Shown here: positions 44,150 through 52,650 of the stretch, piece after piece
Numbering within the stretch: position 1 is the first letter of the stretch
Layout of the letters: every line of letters begins with the position of its first letter
Assembly: GCF_001570865.1 (NCBI RefSeq)
Contig: NZ_BCSM01000012.1
Span: forward strand, 1-64,000
DNA: 64,000 bases
Source: Rothia kristinae NBRC 15354
Lineage (GTDB): Bacteria; Actinomycetota; Actinomycetes; Actinomycetales; Micrococcaceae
Direction: 5' to 3'
Made by a program: the position numbers and the translations under genes
The notes under the pieces: generated by a model
What the model was told of the DNA's origin: nothing
What the model saw: only the letters and a program-made list of their open reading frames with translations
The model's database searches: none

Positions 44150-44539
44150 TCAGGCCAGCAGCGCCCCCGCACCGAGGCACAGCAGGGCCAGCAGCGGCAG
44201 GGTCCCCTGCTTCATGGCCGCGCCGCGCTGGCCGGGTGAGGAGCAGAACAGCACCAGGGCCGCCCCGAGCATGCTGCCCAGTCCCGCGATGCCCAGGGTC
44301 AGGCCCACGGTGTCCGCCCCGGCGAACCAGCAGATCGCCCCGAGCGCTGCCAGCACGGCCAGGAAGAGGTTGTAGAAGCCCTGGTTGAAGGCGAGCTCGC
44401 GGGTGGCCGCGGCCTCCTCGGGGCTCGTGCCGAAGACCCCGCGCGCCCGGGGGCTCTCCCAGCGCAGGGATTCCAGGACGAAGATCACCACATGCAGGGC
44501 GGCGGCGAGCAGGGCGAGGATCTGGGCGAGGACGGTCAC
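44150..44539 (-). CDS. DUF1304 family membrane protein
   Basis: 129 residues, four predicted membrane helices. The family pattern is VLAQILALLAAALHVVIFVLESLRW, a soluble patch with VFGT and the conserved NQGFYNLFLAVLA, then ALVLFCSSP. Function unknown; DUF1304 proteins resemble small epimerase-annotated or transporter-like proteins. GTG at 44539 has AGGAG upstream. It is divergent from fabH across 90 bases. Confidence 0.85.
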   Translation of the reverse strand: MTVLAQILALLAAALHVVIFVLESLRWESPRARGVFGTSPEEAAATRELAFNQGFYNLFLAVLAALGAICWFAGADTVGLTLGIAGLGSMLGAALVLFCSSPGQRGAAMKQGTLPLLALLCLGAGALLA

Positions 44540-44616
44540 GGGGCTCCTGAGGTTCGAGGGCGGACGCGGGCGGACCTCTCCGGGCGGCGGATGCGCGCCC
44601 GAGCGGCCCGGGAGGA

Positions 44617-44622
44617 TAAAAT
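44617..44622 (+). promoter_or_regulatory. Leaderless -10 element of the FabH-like gene
   Basis: TAAAAT ends 7 bases before the ATG at 44630. A GGAGG sits just upstream of it and would be outside the transcript. Confidence 0.6.
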
Positions 44623-44629
44623 CGACGGC

Positions 44630-45580
44630 ATGTCGACTACGCACCATGGTTCCACGATCATCGGCCTCGGGCACTACCAGCCCGAGCGCGTGATGACCAA
44701 CTTCGATATCGCCGAGCTGGTGGAGACCGACGACGAGTGGATCCAGACCCGCACGGGCATCCGCGAGCGGCACATCGCCGCCGAGGATGAGACCGTCCTG
44801 GACATGGCCGAGCGCGCCGGGCGCATGGCCCTGGAGGAGTCCGGCCTCACGGACGTGGACCTGGTGGTGGTGGCCAGCACGACCACCACCGAGCACAGCC
44901 CCAACACCGCCGGGCGGATCAGCCAGCGCCTGGGCTTCACGGCCCCGGCGATCATGGACGTGAACACCGCCTGCTCGGGCTTCGAGTACGCCGTGGGCGT
45001 GGCCGATCAGGCGATCCGGGCCGGCTCGGCCTCCACCGCCCTGGTGATCGGGGCGGATAAGCTCTCCGCGGTCACGGACTGGACGGACCGGCGCACCTGC
45101 ATCCTGGTGGCCGACGGCGCGGGCGCCGTCGTGCTCACCGCCGCCGAGACCCCGGGCATCACCCCGACCATCTGGGGCTCCGTCCCGCAGATGGCCGACG
45201 CCGTGACCATCGACGGGGACCCGACCACCTTCAGCCAGGACGGGCGCCAGGTGATGCGCTGGGCCTTCACCGAGGCCGCCAAGCAGGCCCAGCGGGTGCT
45301 GGAGGCCGCCGAACTGAGCATGGACGACATCGACGTGCTGGCCTTCCACCAGGCCAACCTGCGACTGATCGAGCCGCTGGCCAAGGCCCTGGGCGCCCGC
45401 GAGGACCAGGTGGTGCTGCAGGACATCGTCGAGTCCGGGAACACCTCGGCCGGCTCCGTGCCGCTGGCGCTGTCCAAGTACTGGCACCGCGGTGAGCTGC
45501 CGCGCAGCGGCAGGGCCCTGCTGCTGGGCTTCGGCGGCGGCTTCACCTACGCCGGGCAGGTCGTGACCCTGCCGGCCTGA
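44630..45580 (+). CDS. 3-oxoacyl-ACP synthase III family protein (FabH-like), stand-alone
   Basis: 316 residues with the complete FabH triad: Cys 115 in VNTACSGFEYAV, His 240 in FHQANLRL and Asn 271 in ESGNTSAGS. It starts with RTGIRERHIA, typical of FabH. FabH primes fatty acid synthesis from acyl-CoA and malonyl-ACP. Here it is alone, without acpP, fabF or fabD, so it may be a second FabH with a different starter preference, or serve a side pathway. It ends before a perfect 28-bp inverted repeat. The start is fixed by its promoter; the open frame begins 46 codons earlier. Confidence 0.88.
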   Translation: MSTTHHGSTIIGLGHYQPERVMTNFDIAELVETDDEWIQTRTGIRERHIAAEDETVLDMAERAGRMALEESGLTDVDLVVVASTTTTEHSPNTAGRISQRLGFTAPAIMDVNTACSGFEYAVGVADQAIRAGSASTALVIGADKLSAVTDWTDRRTCILVADGAGAVVLTAAETPGITPTIWGSVPQMADAVTIDGDPTTFSQDGRQVMRWAFTEAAKQAQRVLEAAELSMDDIDVLAFHQANLRLIEPLAKALGAREDQVVLQDIVESGNTSAGSVPLALSKYWHRGELPRSGRALLLGFGGGFTYAGQVVTLPA

Positions 45581-45615
45581 CCCCGCCTTCGGGCCCAGCG
45601 CCGCCGGCCCCGTTT

Positions 45616-45676
45616 CGGGAGCCTTCCGGTGTTTCGGGAGCACGCGCAGTGCTCCCGAAACACCGGAAGGCTCCCG
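45616..45676. repeat. Perfect 28-bp inverted repeat between convergent fabH and tetR
   Basis: Arms 45616-45643 and 45649-45676 are perfectly complementary with a 5-base loop. The left arm itself contains TTTCGGGAG, which also occurs just before it at 45613-45621. It lies between two gene ends and probably terminates transcription from both sides, but there is no T tract and the arm is much longer than a usual terminator stem. Confidence 0.8.
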
Positions 45677-45691
45677 TTCATCCGTCTCGGC

Positions 45692-46366
45692 TCACGTGCG
45701 GCCGGCCAGCTCGGCGTCGAGATCCGCGACGACCTCCGCGAGGTGCTCGCGCATCTGCCGCGGGTCCAGCGCCCCGGGATAGATGATCTCCTGGGCGGCC
45801 AGCCCGTCCAGGCACCAGTGCAGCCGCCGCGCCAGGCGCTGCGTCCGCTCGGCCCGGCCTCGCTCCCCCGCCGGGCCGCCATCCGTCCCGGTCGGCACCT
45901 CCGGCTGCCGTCCGTCCCGCTCCCGCGCCGCGGCCAGCAGTCCGACGCAGCGGGCGGCGAAGGCGCGCAGGCGGCGGTTCTGCTCCTGGCGGTACCCGCG
46001 CCAGTAGGCGTCCTCCCGATCCAGTGAGGCCAGCTCGGCGTAGGCGATCAGCTCCCGACGGCGCCGCTCATCCAGGGGCAGCAGCTCCTCGCACAGGCGG
46101 CAGACCCGGGCGGGGGCGTCCTCCTCGGCGCCCTCGAAGCCGATGGCCCCGATCCGCTGGGCCAGCTGCTCGGTCAGGTGCTCCCCCGCGAAGCGCAGCA
46201 GGCCCTGGTGATCCGGGAAGTAGTGGCGCATCGCCCCGGCCGAGCACGCGGCCCGCTGGGCGACGGCGCGCACGGAGGCCGCGGCGAGGCCCTGCTCGGC
46301 CATCAGGTCGATGGCCGCCTGGGCCAGTTCCTCGCGGCGGACGCGGTGATCCACGATCTTGGGCAT
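45692..46366 (-). CDS. TetR-family transcriptional regulator
   Basis: 224 residues with an N-terminal TetR helix-turn-helix (RREELAQAAIDLMAEQGLAAASVRAVAQRAACSAGAMRHYFPDHQGLL) and an all-helical ligand domain interrupted by a polar loop (RDGRQPEVPTGTDGGPAGERGRAER). Divergent from the GAP-family membrane gene, which it probably regulates along with itself. The ATG at 46366 lies 6 bases after TAGGAT, so leaderless. Confidence 0.88.
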   Translation of the reverse strand: MPKIVDHRVRREELAQAAIDLMAEQGLAAASVRAVAQRAACSAGAMRHYFPDHQGLLRFAGEHLTEQLAQRIGAIGFEGAEEDAPARVCRLCEELLPLDERRRRELIAYAELASLDREDAYWRGYRQEQNRRLRAFAARCVGLLAAARERDGRQPEVPTGTDGGPAGERGRAERTQRLARRLHWCLDGLAAQEIIYPGALDPRQMREHLAEVVADLDAELAGRT

Positions 46367-46372
46367 ATCCGC

Positions 46373-46419
46373 ATCCTAAGAGGCGCGGACCTCTGCTATC
46401 TTTTCAACACAGTCGTATT
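46373..46419. promoter_or_regulatory. tetR / GAP-family divergent operator-promoter region
   Basis: TAGGAT (minus, 46378-46373) is the tetR -10. Upstream lie AGAGG-6-CCTCT (46379-46394) and an imperfect palindrome AACAC-AGTC-GTATT (46406-46419). The segment 46395-46424 is unusually AT-rich and probably contains the GAP gene promoter. Confidence 0.45.
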
Positions 46420-46462
46420 TTTTACCGCCGCGAGCTCCGGCCCCGGGGAAAGGAGGGCGAAG

Positions 46463-47137
46463 ATGCTCACGCTGCTGCTGCCCCTGGCCGGCCTGGCCCT
46501 GCTGGACTCCACGAGCGTCGGCACCCTGGTGATCCCGGGGCTGCTGCTGGCCCGGTCCACCCCGCCCTACCGGGCGCTGCCCTGGTACGCCGGGACGCTG
46601 TTCCTCTTCTACCTCCTCATCGGCCTTCTCGGGCTGGGCGGGCTGGACCTGATCGGCGCGGCCTCCGAGCTGCGCACCACGGACCTGGGGCTGTGGGTCC
46701 AGCTGATCGTCGGGGCCGCACTGGTGCTGTGGGGCGTGCTCACCAAGGACCCGGACCCGGAGAAGAGCCTGACCCGCTGGCGGTCCCGGTTGGACCGGCC
46801 GCTGACCCGCCGGGGTGCCGCCAGGCTGGGGCTGACCGCGGGCGTCATCGAGCTGGCCGGGATGCTGCCGTACCTGGCTGCCCTGGGGATGCTGACCGCC
46901 GCGCAGCTGCCCGCCGCAGCGAAGATGAGCCTGCTGGCGGGTTACTGCCTGGTGATGTTCCTGCCGGCCCTGCTGCTGACGGGGCTGCGCCTGAGCCTGG
47001 GCCGGGGCTTCACCGCCCGGCTGCAGCGCTTCACCGAGTGGATGATGCGCCAGGCGGAGCACACCCTGCTGTGGGTGGCCGCGATCGTCGGGGTGCTGCT
47101 GATCCGCGAGCCCATCGCCGAGCTGTTCCTGAGGTGA
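46463..47137 (+). CDS. GAP-family membrane protein (Sap / lipid-export related)
   Basis: A 224-residue polytopic protein with about six hydrophobic segments. It begins LLPLAGLALLDSTSVGTLVIPGLLL and has a cytosolic Lys/Arg-rich loop in the middle followed by AGVIELAGMLPYLAALGML. This matches the GAP (GPL-addressing protein / Sap) family, whose mycobacterial member Gap is needed for glycopeptidolipid export. Whether this one moves a lipid is unknown. An AAAGGAGG ribosome site precedes the ATG at 46463. It is likely controlled by the divergent TetR. Confidence 0.8.
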   Translation: MLTLLLPLAGLALLDSTSVGTLVIPGLLLARSTPPYRALPWYAGTLFLFYLLIGLLGLGGLDLIGAASELRTTDLGLWVQLIVGAALVLWGVLTKDPDPEKSLTRWRSRLDRPLTRRGAARLGLTAGVIELAGMLPYLAALGMLTAAQLPAAAKMSLLAGYCLVMFLPALLLTGLRLSLGRGFTARLQRFTEWMMRQAEHTLLWVAAIVGVLLIREPIAELFLR

Positions 47138-47169
47138 CGCCCCGCCCCGTCCCGCCAGGCCCGTGTGTC

Positions 47170-47175
47170 TACCAT
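47170..47175 (+). promoter_or_regulatory. Leaderless -10 element of the ABC-class ATPase gene
   Basis: TACCAT ends 6 bases before the ATG at 47182, and no ribosome-binding site follows. Confidence 0.55.
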
Positions 47176-47181
47176 CGAGGC

Positions 47182-48891
47182 ATGACACGCACACGCCAGG
47201 ACCTCATCGACGCGCTGCACCGCCTGGACGGCTCCGGCTACGGCGGCTACAAGCGCATCACCGGCCGCTATGACCTGGGCGAGGCGGAGCTGATCATCGA
47301 CCACGTCCAGTCCGATCCCTACGCCCCGCCGTCCTCCCTGCGCCTGGCCGTGCGCCTCGCCGACTCCGCGGTGCCCGGCGAGCTGACCCGCACCCGCGCC
47401 CAGCGCACCGCCGTCGCGGATTTCCTGGCCCGGGACCTGCACACCCGCCTGCACCGAGCCAGCCGGGACCTGCGCCTGTCCGCACCGGGGCAGGAGGTCC
47501 TGGAGCGCAGCAGCGTCGTGCTGCTGGGAGACTCCGACGGGCCTGCTGAGACCATCGAGGTGCGCTTCAACGCCGCCCTGCCCGCCGCGGGCCGCCGGAT
47601 CAAGGGCCGCGCGGCGGCCCGACTGCTCACCGGGGATCTGCCGGAGGCCGTGCGCGCCTCGGCGCTGTTCGGCGGCCTGGACGAGGCCGCCCTGCGCGAG
47701 CACGTCACGCTGCACCTGGACCAGCTGGCCCTGCGCGAGGGCCTGCGGGACCGGGGCCTGGTGGCCTTCCTCGGGGACGGGGCCGTGCTGCCGCGCTCCT
47801 CCGGGGTCTCGGATGAGCCCCTGCCCGACGCCGTCGCCTTCCGCAGCCCCGACTCCCTGCGGGTGGGCTTCGAGCTGCCCAGCGGGCGCACCGTCACCGG
47901 GATGGGGGTGCCCCGCGGGATCACGGTGATCGTCGGGGGCGGCTACCACGGCAAGTCCACCCTGCTGCGCGCGATCGAACGCGGCGTGTGCCCGCACGTC
48001 GGCGGGGACGGGCGGGAGTGGGTGCTCACCGATCCCGACGCCGTGAGCGTGCGCGCCGAGGACGGGCGGGCCGTGACCGGCACGGACATCTCCGCGTTCA
48101 TCACGAACCTGCCCTCCGGGACGGACACCACCGCCTTCTCCACGGCGAACGCCTCCGGGTCCACCTCCCAGGCCGCCAACCTCGCCGAAGCCCTCGAGGC
48201 CGGGGCGAACGCTCTGCTGATCGACGAGGACACCTCGGCCACCAACTTCATGATCCGGGATGCGGCGATGCGCGAGCTCATCCCGGCCGGATCCGAGCCG
48301 ATCACCCCGTTCGTGCAGCGCATCCGCGCCCTGTATGAGCAGCGCGGGATCTCCACGGTGCTGGTGGCCGGAGGCTCCGGGGCGTTCTTCCCCGTGGCCG
48401 ATCACGTGATCGCGATGGAGGCCTACGAGCCGCGGGAGGTCACCGACCGGGCCCGGGAGATCGCCGCGCGCTTCCCCGACGAGGGTCCCGCCCCTGACGA
48501 GGGGCGGGGCGAGGTCTTCGCCCGGCCGGTGCCGGCCCGCGTGCCGGACCCGGCGAGCCTGAACCCGCAGGATAAGCGCAAGCCGGCCCGGGCCCGCGGG
48601 GAGCACACGATCCAGTTCGGGCGCCAGGACATCGACCTGGCCTTCCTCGCGCAGCTGGCCGGCACCCCGCAGACCGCGGCGATCGCCCTGTCCCTGGAGA
48701 TGATGGCCCGGTGGGCCGACGGGCGGACCTCCCTGCCGCAGCTGGCCGACCGGGTGGTGGAGCTGCTGGAGCAGGAGGGCCTGGACGGGCTGAGCGGGGC
48801 CCGGCGGGACCCGCGCGGGGACCTGGCGATGCCGCGGCGCCAGGAGATCCTCGCCGCCGCTTCCCGCTACCGGGGGCTGCGCCTGCGCTGA
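47182..48891 (+). CDS. Predicted ATPase of the ABC class (PF09818 type)
   Basis: 569 residues. A unique N-terminal domain (LHRLDGSGYGGYKRITGRYDL..., FELHLDHVQSDPYAPPS-like) is followed by an ABC-type ATPase core: Walker A GGGYHGKST (252-260), signature-like SGSTSQAANLAEALEAG (about 325-341) and Walker B ALLIDEDTSATNFMIRD (344-360). A C-terminal domain follows. There are no membrane segments, so it is a soluble ABC protein, not a transporter. The family is widespread, but the cellular role in bacteria is not established; a trypanosome member (MRB1590) is an RNA-editing factor. The last 25 bases overlap the convergent P450 gene. Confidence 0.82.
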   Translation: MTRTRQDLIDALHRLDGSGYGGYKRITGRYDLGEAELIIDHVQSDPYAPPSSLRLAVRLADSAVPGELTRTRAQRTAVADFLARDLHTRLHRASRDLRLSAPGQEVLERSSVVLLGDSDGPAETIEVRFNAALPAAGRRIKGRAAARLLTGDLPEAVRASALFGGLDEAALREHVTLHLDQLALREGLRDRGLVAFLGDGAVLPRSSGVSDEPLPDAVAFRSPDSLRVGFELPSGRTVTGMGVPRGITVIVGGGYHGKSTLLRAIERGVCPHVGGDGREWVLTDPDAVSVRAEDGRAVTGTDISAFITNLPSGTDTTAFSTANASGSTSQAANLAEALEAGANALLIDEDTSATNFMIRDAAMRELIPAGSEPITPFVQRIRALYEQRGISTVLVAGGSGAFFPVADHVIAMEAYEPREVTDRAREIAARFPDEGPAPDEGRGEVFARPVPARVPDPASLNPQDKRKPARARGEHTIQFGRQDIDLAFLAQLAGTPQTAAIALSLEMMARWADGRTSLPQLADRVVELLEQEGLDGLSGARRDPRGDLAMPRRQEILAAASRYRGLRLR

Positions 48892-50120
48892 CCAGCTCCC
48901 CCCGGACGGGTGGGCGCGGGGCCGACGCGCACCAGCATCCCGCGCAGCCGGTACCCGGCGATCAGCGGGTCCTCCGCGCGCCGCGGCTCCCTGACGATCC
49001 GGACGCCGCGGGCCAGCAGCTCGTCGATCAGCAGCCGCGTCTCCAGCAGGGCCAGGGGCTCGCCCGGGCAGCGGTGCGTACCGTGCCCGAAGCTCAGCCC
49101 GGCCGCCCGGGACCCCGGCAGGCCCCGGTCCGGGCGGATCCGATCCGGACGCTCCCCCACGGCCTCCGGGTCCCGGTTGGCCGCCCGCACGTCCAGGTCC
49201 AGGAACGCCCCGACCGGCAGCTGCGCCTGCCCGCCCGCGCCGGAGATGGGCTCGCGCACCCGCCGGTACAGGTGGCCCACCACCGGCTCCACCCGCAGGA
49301 TCTCGCGCAGCAGCAGATCCCGACCGTCCGCGTCCGCGGCGCGGTAGGCCTCGGCCAGGGCGGGATCCTCGAGCAGCCGCCACGTCGCCATCGTGATGAA
49401 CTCACGGGTGGTGACCATCCCGGCCGTGGCCCAGGTCATCGCCTCGGCGAGGATCTCCACCCGGCCCGCCCCGTGGGCCAGCAGGGTCCCGATCGGGTCC
49501 CGGCGCACCACGCGCCGATGGGCGCGGATCGCGGGGGCGACGTCGCCGTGCCAGAAACCGAGGACGGCCCGCAGCCCGCGCACGGCCGCCTGGATCCACT
49601 GGCGGCGGGTGCGGCCGTAGTCACGTCGGGCGTAATCCACCGGCGGCTGGGTGAAGAACCTCTCCAGGCGGCGCGCGGTGGCCGGGATGCGGTCCTCCGG
49701 CAGCCCGACGACCCGAGCGGCCACCGCCACCGAGTAGCGCAGGGCCGCCTCGTCCAGACACCGCGGGGCGCCGTCCGCACTCAGCTGGCGGGCGGTGCGC
49801 CGGGCCATCGCCCGGATGAACCGCTCGTGGGCTCCCCGCAGGGCCGGCGGGGCGAAGAACCGGCCGAGCTCCCGGCGCCGCTCGTCCCGGCCGGGATCGT
49901 CCGCGATCAGCAGGGGACGACGGCGGAACAGCCCCTCGGGGATCTTCTCCGCGGTGAACCCGGCCTGGGTGCTCGCCCCGCGCAGCCCGAGCACCTGGCG
50001 GGCCCGGACCATCGACCGGATCCGGGTGATCGGGCAGGCGCCCAGCTCCGCGCTCACCTCCGAACCCGGCTCTGACTTCACGTCCGCACTCGCCCCCGTG
50101 CTCTCGGCCCGCCCGCTCAC
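48867..50120 (-). CDS. Cytochrome P450, probable carotenoid hydroxylase
   Basis: 417-residue soluble P450: ExxR as EILR (273-276) and the haem-ligand loop FGHGTHRCPGE with Cys 351. The I-helix motif is AGMVTT (233-238), so the acid normally preceding the threonine is replaced by Val 236. The GTG start overlaps the crtI stop (GTGA), and the gene is the last of the carotenoid operon. A P450 hydroxylating isorenieratene is known from the Brevibacterium linens pigment cluster, so 3-hydroxylation of the aromatic ring is the best guess. Ferredoxin and reductase genes are absent nearby. The 3' end overlaps the convergent ATPase gene by 25 bases. Confidence 0.88.
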   Translation of the reverse strand: MSGRAESTGASADVKSEPGSEVSAELGACPITRIRSMVRARQVLGLRGASTQAGFTAEKIPEGLFRRRPLLIADDPGRDERRRELGRFFAPPALRGAHERFIRAMARRTARQLSADGAPRCLDEAALRYSVAVAARVVGLPEDRIPATARRLERFFTQPPVDYARRDYGRTRRQWIQAAVRGLRAVLGFWHGDVAPAIRAHRRVVRRDPIGTLLAHGAGRVEILAEAMTWATAGMVTTREFITMATWRLLEDPALAEAYRAADADGRDLLLREILRVEPVVGHLYRRVREPISGAGGQAQLPVGAFLDLDVRAANRDPEAVGERPDRIRPDRGLPGSRAAGLSFGHGTHRCPGEPLALLETRLLIDELLARGVRIVREPRRAEDPLIAGYRLRGMLVRVGPAPTRPGGAGQRRRSPR

Positions 50121-51787
50121 CCGGGCTCTCCCGGGGTCGGGGCCGTCTCCCCGTCCGGGGCGGTCTCGCCGTCCGGGGCCGGCTCCGGCAGGGGCCCCGG
50201 GCCGCCGCGCCCGCGCACGGCCTTGAGCACCAGCTCGGCACTGATCAGGCACATCGGCACCCCCACGCCGGGCACGGTGGTCGAGCCCGCGTAGTACAGG
50301 CCGGCCACCCGGCGGGAGACGGTGCGTCCGCGGAAGAACGCGGACTGCCCGAGCGTGTGGGCGGGTCCCAGGGCGCTGCCGCGGAAGGCGTGGTAGTCGG
50401 CCTCGAAATCTCCGGGACCGATGGTGCGGCGCAGCACGATCCGCTCGGCCAGATCGGGGATCCCCGCCCACTCGGAGATCTGCTCGATGACCCGGTCCGC
50501 GGCTTGCTCCACGAGGGCATCGCCCGACCCCTCCTCACCTCCGCGCCCGATTCCGGGATCGGGCGGGACGGGCACGAGCACGAAGAGGTTCTCGTGCCCG
50601 GGCGGGGCGACGTCGTCGGTGGCCGAGGACCGGCACACGTAGATCGACGCCGGGTCCGGAACGTGCGCCCGCGGCCCGAAGATCGCGGCGAAGTTCTCCC
50701 GCCAGTCCTCGGTGAAGAACAGGGTGTGGTGGGCCAGCTGCGGCAGCTGCCCGCGCACCCCCAGCAGCACGAGCACCGCCCCGGGCCCGGAGACCTGTCG
50801 GGACCACCGTCGGCTGCCGTAGGTGCGGTCTTCAGGGGCCAGCAGCTCGGTCTCGGTGTGGTGCTCATCCGCGGCGGAGACGATGATCGGGGCCCGCAGG
50901 GTGTGCTCCCGACCGGCCTGGAGGTACGTCACGGACTCGGCGCGCCCGGCGCGGGAGGTGATCGCGGTGACCTCGCAGCCGGTGCGGATCTCCGCCCCCT
51001 CGCGCTCGGCCAGCCAGGTCAGCGCCCGCACGACGCCGGTGAATCCGCCGCGCGGCCAGCGCACGCCGTCGCGCAGGTCCAGGTGGCTCATCAGGTGGTA
51101 CAGGGCTGGGGCGCGGAAGGGCGAGGCGCCCAGGAACACGGCCGGATAGCCGAGGATCTGGCGCAGCACAGGATGGCGGAAGCGGGCGGCGGCGTAGGAC
51201 CACAGCGAGCGCCCCAGCAGCGGCAGCACCGCCGGCAGGGCCGCCAGCACCCGCGGGTGGGTCAGGTCCCGCACGGTGGAGAACCGGTTGTACAGGAAGG
51301 CGGCCAGGGCGGCCCGGTAGGCGCGGGTGGCCGAGCGCAGGTAGCGGCGCAGCCGCGGCCCCGATCCGGGTTCCAGCCGCTCGAACAGCCGCTCGGCCGG
51401 CCCGTCCCCGGTGATCACGTCCACCGGGTCCGCGGGCCCGTCGTCCCGCGGAGCCGGGTAGACGCGGTAGGCCGGGTCCAGCCGGGTCAGCTCCAGCTCC
51501 CGGCGCGTGCTGGTGCCCAGCATCGCGAAAAAGTGGTCGAAGGTCTCCGGCATGAGGTACCAGGAGGGGCCGGTGTCGAAGACCCAGCCTTCCGGCGCCC
51601 AGGTGCCGGCCCGGCCGCCGACCCGCTCGTTGCGCTCGAGCACGGTGACCGGGTGCCCGTCCCGGGCCAGCAGGCAGGCGGTGGCCAGCCCGGCGATGCC
51701 CCCGCCGATCACGATCACCGGCTCCTCGGCGGGGCGGCGCGTCTGCGGGCGAGGTCGGTTCCGGCGTCGGCCGGGGCGGGGGATCAT
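50117..51787 (-). CDS. crtI: Phytoene desaturase CrtI
   Basis: 556-residue FAD-dependent desaturase converting phytoene to lycopene in four steps. It has the N-terminal dinucleotide fold VIVIGGGIAGLATACLLARDGHPVTVLERNERVGGRAGTW-like motif (24 onwards), DTGPSWYLMPETF, and the family's C-terminal signature YYAGSTTVPGVGVPMCLISAELV. The tail after it contains a short direct repeat (PDGETA twice). ATG at 51787 overlaps the crtB stop by 4 bases and has GAAGGAG upstream. The four-base overlap with the P450 start completes the tight operon. Confidence 0.94.
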   Translation of the reverse strand: MIPRPGRRRNRPRPQTRRPAEEPVIVIGGGIAGLATACLLARDGHPVTVLERNERVGGRAGTWAPEGWVFDTGPSWYLMPETFDHFFAMLGTSTRRELELTRLDPAYRVYPAPRDDGPADPVDVITGDGPAERLFERLEPGSGPRLRRYLRSATRAYRAALAAFLYNRFSTVRDLTHPRVLAALPAVLPLLGRSLWSYAAARFRHPVLRQILGYPAVFLGASPFRAPALYHLMSHLDLRDGVRWPRGGFTGVVRALTWLAEREGAEIRTGCEVTAITSRAGRAESVTYLQAGREHTLRAPIIVSAADEHHTETELLAPEDRTYGSRRWSRQVSGPGAVLVLLGVRGQLPQLAHHTLFFTEDWRENFAAIFGPRAHVPDPASIYVCRSSATDDVAPPGHENLFVLVPVPPDPGIGRGGEEGSGDALVEQAADRVIEQISEWAGIPDLAERIVLRRTIGPGDFEADYHAFRGSALGPAHTLGQSAFFRGRTVSRRVAGLYYAGSTTVPGVGVPMCLISAELVLKAVRGRGGPGPLPEPAPDGETAPDGETAPTPGEPG

Positions 51788-52650
51788 GCGCGGCTCCTTC
51801 GGGTCGCGGCGCGCAGCAGCAGGGCGGCCTTGCGGGGTGCGGGCACGCGGATGCGGTCCCGGCGCAGCCGCTGCGGGTCGGTCCGGGCCAGCCGGTCGGT
51901 CAGCTCCCCGAACAGGTCCCGGGCCGCCTGCACCGCGGGGCGGGCGCCGGGATCCAGCAGCGGGATCGCGGCGTCGGCCTCGGCGAGGTCGCACCGGATC
52001 GAGGCGACGACGGCGTCCCGGGCGGGCCCGTCCAGGCCCGCGGCCGCCTCGGGCAGGTAGACTCGGTGCAGCTGGCCGGTGTCCGCGGCCCAGTCCCGCA
52101 GGAAGTTCACCCGCTGGAAGGCCCTCCCCAAGGACCGGGCCCCCGCGGTGAGGATGCGCTCCTGCTGCGCGGTGCGGGTCCGGCCCGCCTCGAAGATCCG
52201 CAGGCACATCAGTCCGATGACCTCCGCGGAGCCGTAGACGTAGTCCCGGGCCTGCTCCGGGCTGAACTCGCGTCGGTGCAGGTCGGTGCGCATCGAGGCG
52301 AAGAAGGGCCGGGTCAGCTCGACGCCGATCCCGTGCTCCCGGGCGGTGCGGGCGAAGGCGTGCACGATGAGGTCCCCGCTGAAGCCGATCTGCAGGGCGC
52401 GTTCGGTGCGGGCCTCCAGGGCATCCAGCTCGCTGCGGCGCTGGGCCGCATCGAACCCGGCCTGCTCGGCGGGGCCATCGACGATCTCATCGGCGACCCG
52501 CACCAGGGCGTAGACGTCGGCGATGCGCGGGCGGATCCGCCGGGAGAGCAGGCGGCTGGCCAACCCGAAGGAGGTGGAGTAGCGGCGGATCACGGTGCCG
52601 GCTCCGGCCGAGGCCGCGGCGTCGTACAGGTCCAGTCCGGTCGGTCTCAT
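51784..52650 (-). CDS. crtB: Phytoene synthase CrtB
   Basis: 288-residue head-to-head prenyltransferase joining two GGPP to phytoene. The first Asp-rich motif is DEIVD (54-58), and the second sits in NFLRDWAADTGQLHRVYLP (182-200). YVYGSAEVIGLMCLRIF is a further squalene/phytoene synthase motif. I used the ATG at 52650, whose ATGA overlaps the crtU stop; the upstream open frame is a shadow extension. The length is typical. Confidence 0.94.
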   Translation of the reverse strand: MRPTGLDLYDAAASAGAGTVIRRYSTSFGLASRLLSRRIRPRIADVYALVRVADEIVDGPAEQAGFDAAQRRSELDALEARTERALQIGFSGDLIVHAFARTAREHGIGVELTRPFFASMRTDLHRREFSPEQARDYVYGSAEVIGLMCLRIFEAGRTRTAQQERILTAGARSLGRAFQRVNFLRDWAADTGQLHRVYLPEAAAGLDGPARDAVVASIRCDLAEADAAIPLLDPGARPAVQAARDLFGELTDRLARTDPQRLRRDRIRVPAPRKAALLLRAATRRSRA

